This document shows positions 62,483-64,000 of a stretch of DNA of 64,000 nt, one piece after another. The stretch is from Tsuneonella sediminis (GTDB lineage: Bacteria; Pseudomonadota; Alphaproteobacteria; Sphingomonadales; Sphingomonadaceae), in contig NZ_JBNCBU010000004.1 in assembly GCF_051912845.1 (NCBI RefSeq), positions 1-64,000 on the forward strand, written 5' to 3'. The notes under the pieces were generated by a model. The model made no database searches and had not been told where the DNA came from. It worked only from the letters and a program-made list of their open reading frames with translations. The number at the start of each line of letters is the position of its first letter. The stretch's first letter is position 1. Position numbers and translations under genes: made by a program.

Positions 62483-62754
62483 CCGCCGGACACCGGGGGA
62501 AACAGCGCCACGCGATCTTGTGGCGACACGGTCGTGCCACCGGACACCAGCGTATCGTTGACGCAAACGCGGACCCGTCCTTCAGCGACCATTCGCGAAA
62601 GCGCGGGATCGATCTCGGCCGCACGCGCCAGCAGGATGGAGGCGGTGCAACCTTCGCCCGGGATAGAGAGGGGAACCTGCCGACCGCAAAAATCGGCGAG
62701 CATGCCGCACATCTCGACGGCGATCGTGACCGGGGCGGTTCCGTTCTCGGCCAC
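62479..62754 (-). CDS. moaD: Molybdopterin synthase sulfur-carrier subunit MoaD
   Basis: A 91-residue ubiquitin-like sulfur carrier ending in FPPVSGG; the terminal Gly-Gly becomes a thiocarboxylate. The start is GTG 62754, chosen because GGAGG lies 7 bases upstream and the moaA TGA ends 2 bases before it. The longer frame to 63084 lies over moaA and is rejected. Confidence 0.9.
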   Translation of the reverse strand: MAENGTAPVTIAVEMCGMLADFCGRQVPLSIPGEGCTASILLARAAEIDPALSRMVAEGRVRVCVNDTLVSGGTTVSPQDRVALFPPVSGG

Positions 62755-62756
62755 GA

Positions 62757-63770
62757 TCAGCCTCCGATAGAGGCAAGGTGCGGTGTAGCACCGCTGTCGC
62801 CGTGGTGCAGGCGGTGCGAAGGCGCCTTGGTCGCCGTCAGCGCGCGTATCCGCGCGACGAGCGCATCGTGCTGGCTGTCGTCCTGAAGCAGCGGCCGAAG
62901 ATCGAACCCGCCGTCGCCGAACAGGCACAGGTGCAGACGCCCGTCCGAACTCAACCGCAGACGATTGCAGCTTGCGCAGAAATCTCTTGAATAGGGTGCG
63001 ATGATGCCGATCCGGCCCCGCGCGTCCGGATGCGCGAACTCGACCGCCGGCCCCGCTCCCGGTGCGCGCGCCACCCTGTGCCACCCGGATTTTTCGAGCC
63101 GGGCGACCACCGCTTCGCCGGCGATATGGCGCGCTGCGAAAAAGACGGGGTTGTCGTTCGTGCGCATGACCTCGATGAAACGAAGGGAGATATCGCGCGA
63201 GCGCACGAAATCGATCATCGCCTCCAGTTCGTCGTCGTTGACTCCCCGCATCAGCACCGCGTTGAGCTTGACGCTCTCGAAGCCGGCTGCGAGCGCGGCG
63301 TCGATTCCCGAAATGACCGCAGGAAGCCGGTCATGACCGGTGACCGCGGCGAACCGTGCCGGATCCAGCGAATCCACGCTCACGTTGACCGCGGTGATCC
63401 CGGCTTCGCGCCAGGCCCGCGCGTTCTCGGCGAGGCGCCAGCCGTTGGTCGTCATCGCGACCCGGTGCACGCCCGGAACGGAGACGACGGCGCGCGCGAT
63501 CGCGTCGAAATCCTTCCGGACGGTAGGCTCGCCACCCGTCAGTCGCACCTTCCACAGCCCTAGCGAGGCGAACGCGCGGACCGCGCGCTCGATCTCCGGC
63601 AGGGTCAGCTCGGTCGGCCGGCCCGGCCGCTTGATGTACCCATCGGGCAAGCAATAAGTGCAGCGGAAATTGCAGACCTCGGTCAGCGACAGTCGCAGGT
63701 AGGCAAACCGCCGGCCGAGACCGTCTGCCAGGCGACCAGGTTCGCCGGATAGGGAATTGTCGGACCGCAT
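62757..63770 (-). CDS. moaA: GTP 3',8-cyclase MoaA
   Basis: A 337-residue radical-SAM enzyme for the first step of molybdenum cofactor synthesis. Cys33, Cys37 and Cys40 (CNFRCTYC) bind the SAM cluster; CASCNRLRLS...LHLCL binds the second 4Fe-4S cluster; the functional C-terminal Gly-Gly (ASIGG) is present. ATG 63770 is the best start, with GAAGGCG upstream; GTG codons near 63795 are alternatives. moaC, needed for the next step, is not in the window. Confidence 0.93.
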   Translation of the reverse strand: MRSDNSLSGEPGRLADGLGRRFAYLRLSLTEVCNFRCTYCLPDGYIKRPGRPTELTLPEIERAVRAFASLGLWKVRLTGGEPTVRKDFDAIARAVVSVPGVHRVAMTTNGWRLAENARAWREAGITAVNVSVDSLDPARFAAVTGHDRLPAVISGIDAALAAGFESVKLNAVLMRGVNDDELEAMIDFVRSRDISLRFIEVMRTNDNPVFFAARHIAGEAVVARLEKSGWHRVARAPGAGPAVEFAHPDARGRIGIIAPYSRDFCASCNRLRLSSDGRLHLCLFGDGGFDLRPLLQDDSQHDALVARIRALTATKAPSHRLHHGDSGATPHLASIGG

Positions 63771-64000
63771 GGCGGCCAGCGACGCCTTCACCACCTCCAA
63801 GTCAAGACTTTCCCGTCCCTTTGCCAAAATTCGTGCCCGGCAGACCCGCGGGAACTGCGGCCCGCACCCCGCTCTGTGCGCGCCGTGGGTGATGCCGCCA
63901 AACAATTTCCATCGAGGCGCGCCGCTGCACCAGGCCATGGAGTGGGCTACGAACAGGAACGACACGCGATTCGCGGAAAGTGAGGCGGGAATTGAACGAC
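63771..64000. other. Right-edge region upstream of moaA, no supported gene
   Basis: No recognisable gene. It should contain the moaA promoter. A plus-strand frame from ATG 63892 (MPPNNFHRGAPLHQAMEW) is open to the edge (36 codons) but resembles nothing I know and may be chance. Confidence 0.5.

Overview
The window is high-GC DNA, almost entirely coding, with short gene gaps and many stop/start overlaps. Its content fits an alphaproteobacterium, most likely of the order Sphingomonadales (Erythrobacteraceae or Sphingomonadaceae). The grounds are a giant VCBS-type adhesin, a TonB-dependent receptor of the sphingomonad substrate-uptake type, many acyl-CoA dehydrogenases, a Mitofilin/HemX-like gene after hemCD, and a rhizobial-style glgP-B-C-A-pgm-glgX operon. 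I assign the lineage from gene style only. No tRNA, rRNA, CRISPR array, insertion sequence or prophage is visible.

Layout. 1-4687 (-): the first 1562 residues of a very large secreted adhesin, cut by the left edge. 5103-7104: a small membrane-anchored protein of unknown function and a sulfotransferase with a probable 1-base frameshift near its start. 7195-13507: housekeeping genes serS, surE, an nlpD-like LysM/M23 gene, a K+ channel, a DUF1761 protein, rimO and alkB. 13558-20654: hemC-hemD-hemX-like (-), then tsaD-gpsA-flippase-HhH protein (+) and a stand-alone response regulator with a candidate EcfG stress promoter.

20715-44359 is a catabolic region. It holds glutaryl-CoA dehydrogenase, the last two steps of the homogentisate pathway (maiA, fahA), and then a locus with an SDR, three acyl-CoA dehydrogenases (two forming a probable heteromeric pair), two MFS transporters, a TonB-dependent receptor, a double-headed TetR regulator, an acyl-CoA ligase, a serine esterase of beta-lactamase fold, a fused enoyl-CoA hydratase/3-hydroxyacyl-CoA dehydrogenase, a thiolase-like protein and acetyl-CoA synthetase. 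Together these could import an ester or bulky carboxylic acid, hydrolyse it, activate it to a CoA thioester and beta-oxidise it to acetyl-CoA. The substrate is not known; the heteromeric dehydrogenase pair hints at a ring-bearing (steroid- or terpenoid-like) acid.

44356-47975 (-): a lipase-like alpha/beta hydrolase and a translationally coupled ThDP enzyme/kynureninase pair. 48042-60852: a complete glycogen synthesis and breakdown operon (-) with malQ divergent from it. 60849-63770 (-): molybdenum cofactor genes moaA-moaD-moaE-moeA. The best leads for new biology are the catabolic locus with its split dehydrogenase and tandem TetR regulator, the ThDP enzyme/kynureninase pair, and the genome-style features (shared CTAG stops of convergent genes; TTGA stop/start couplings in the glycogen operon).
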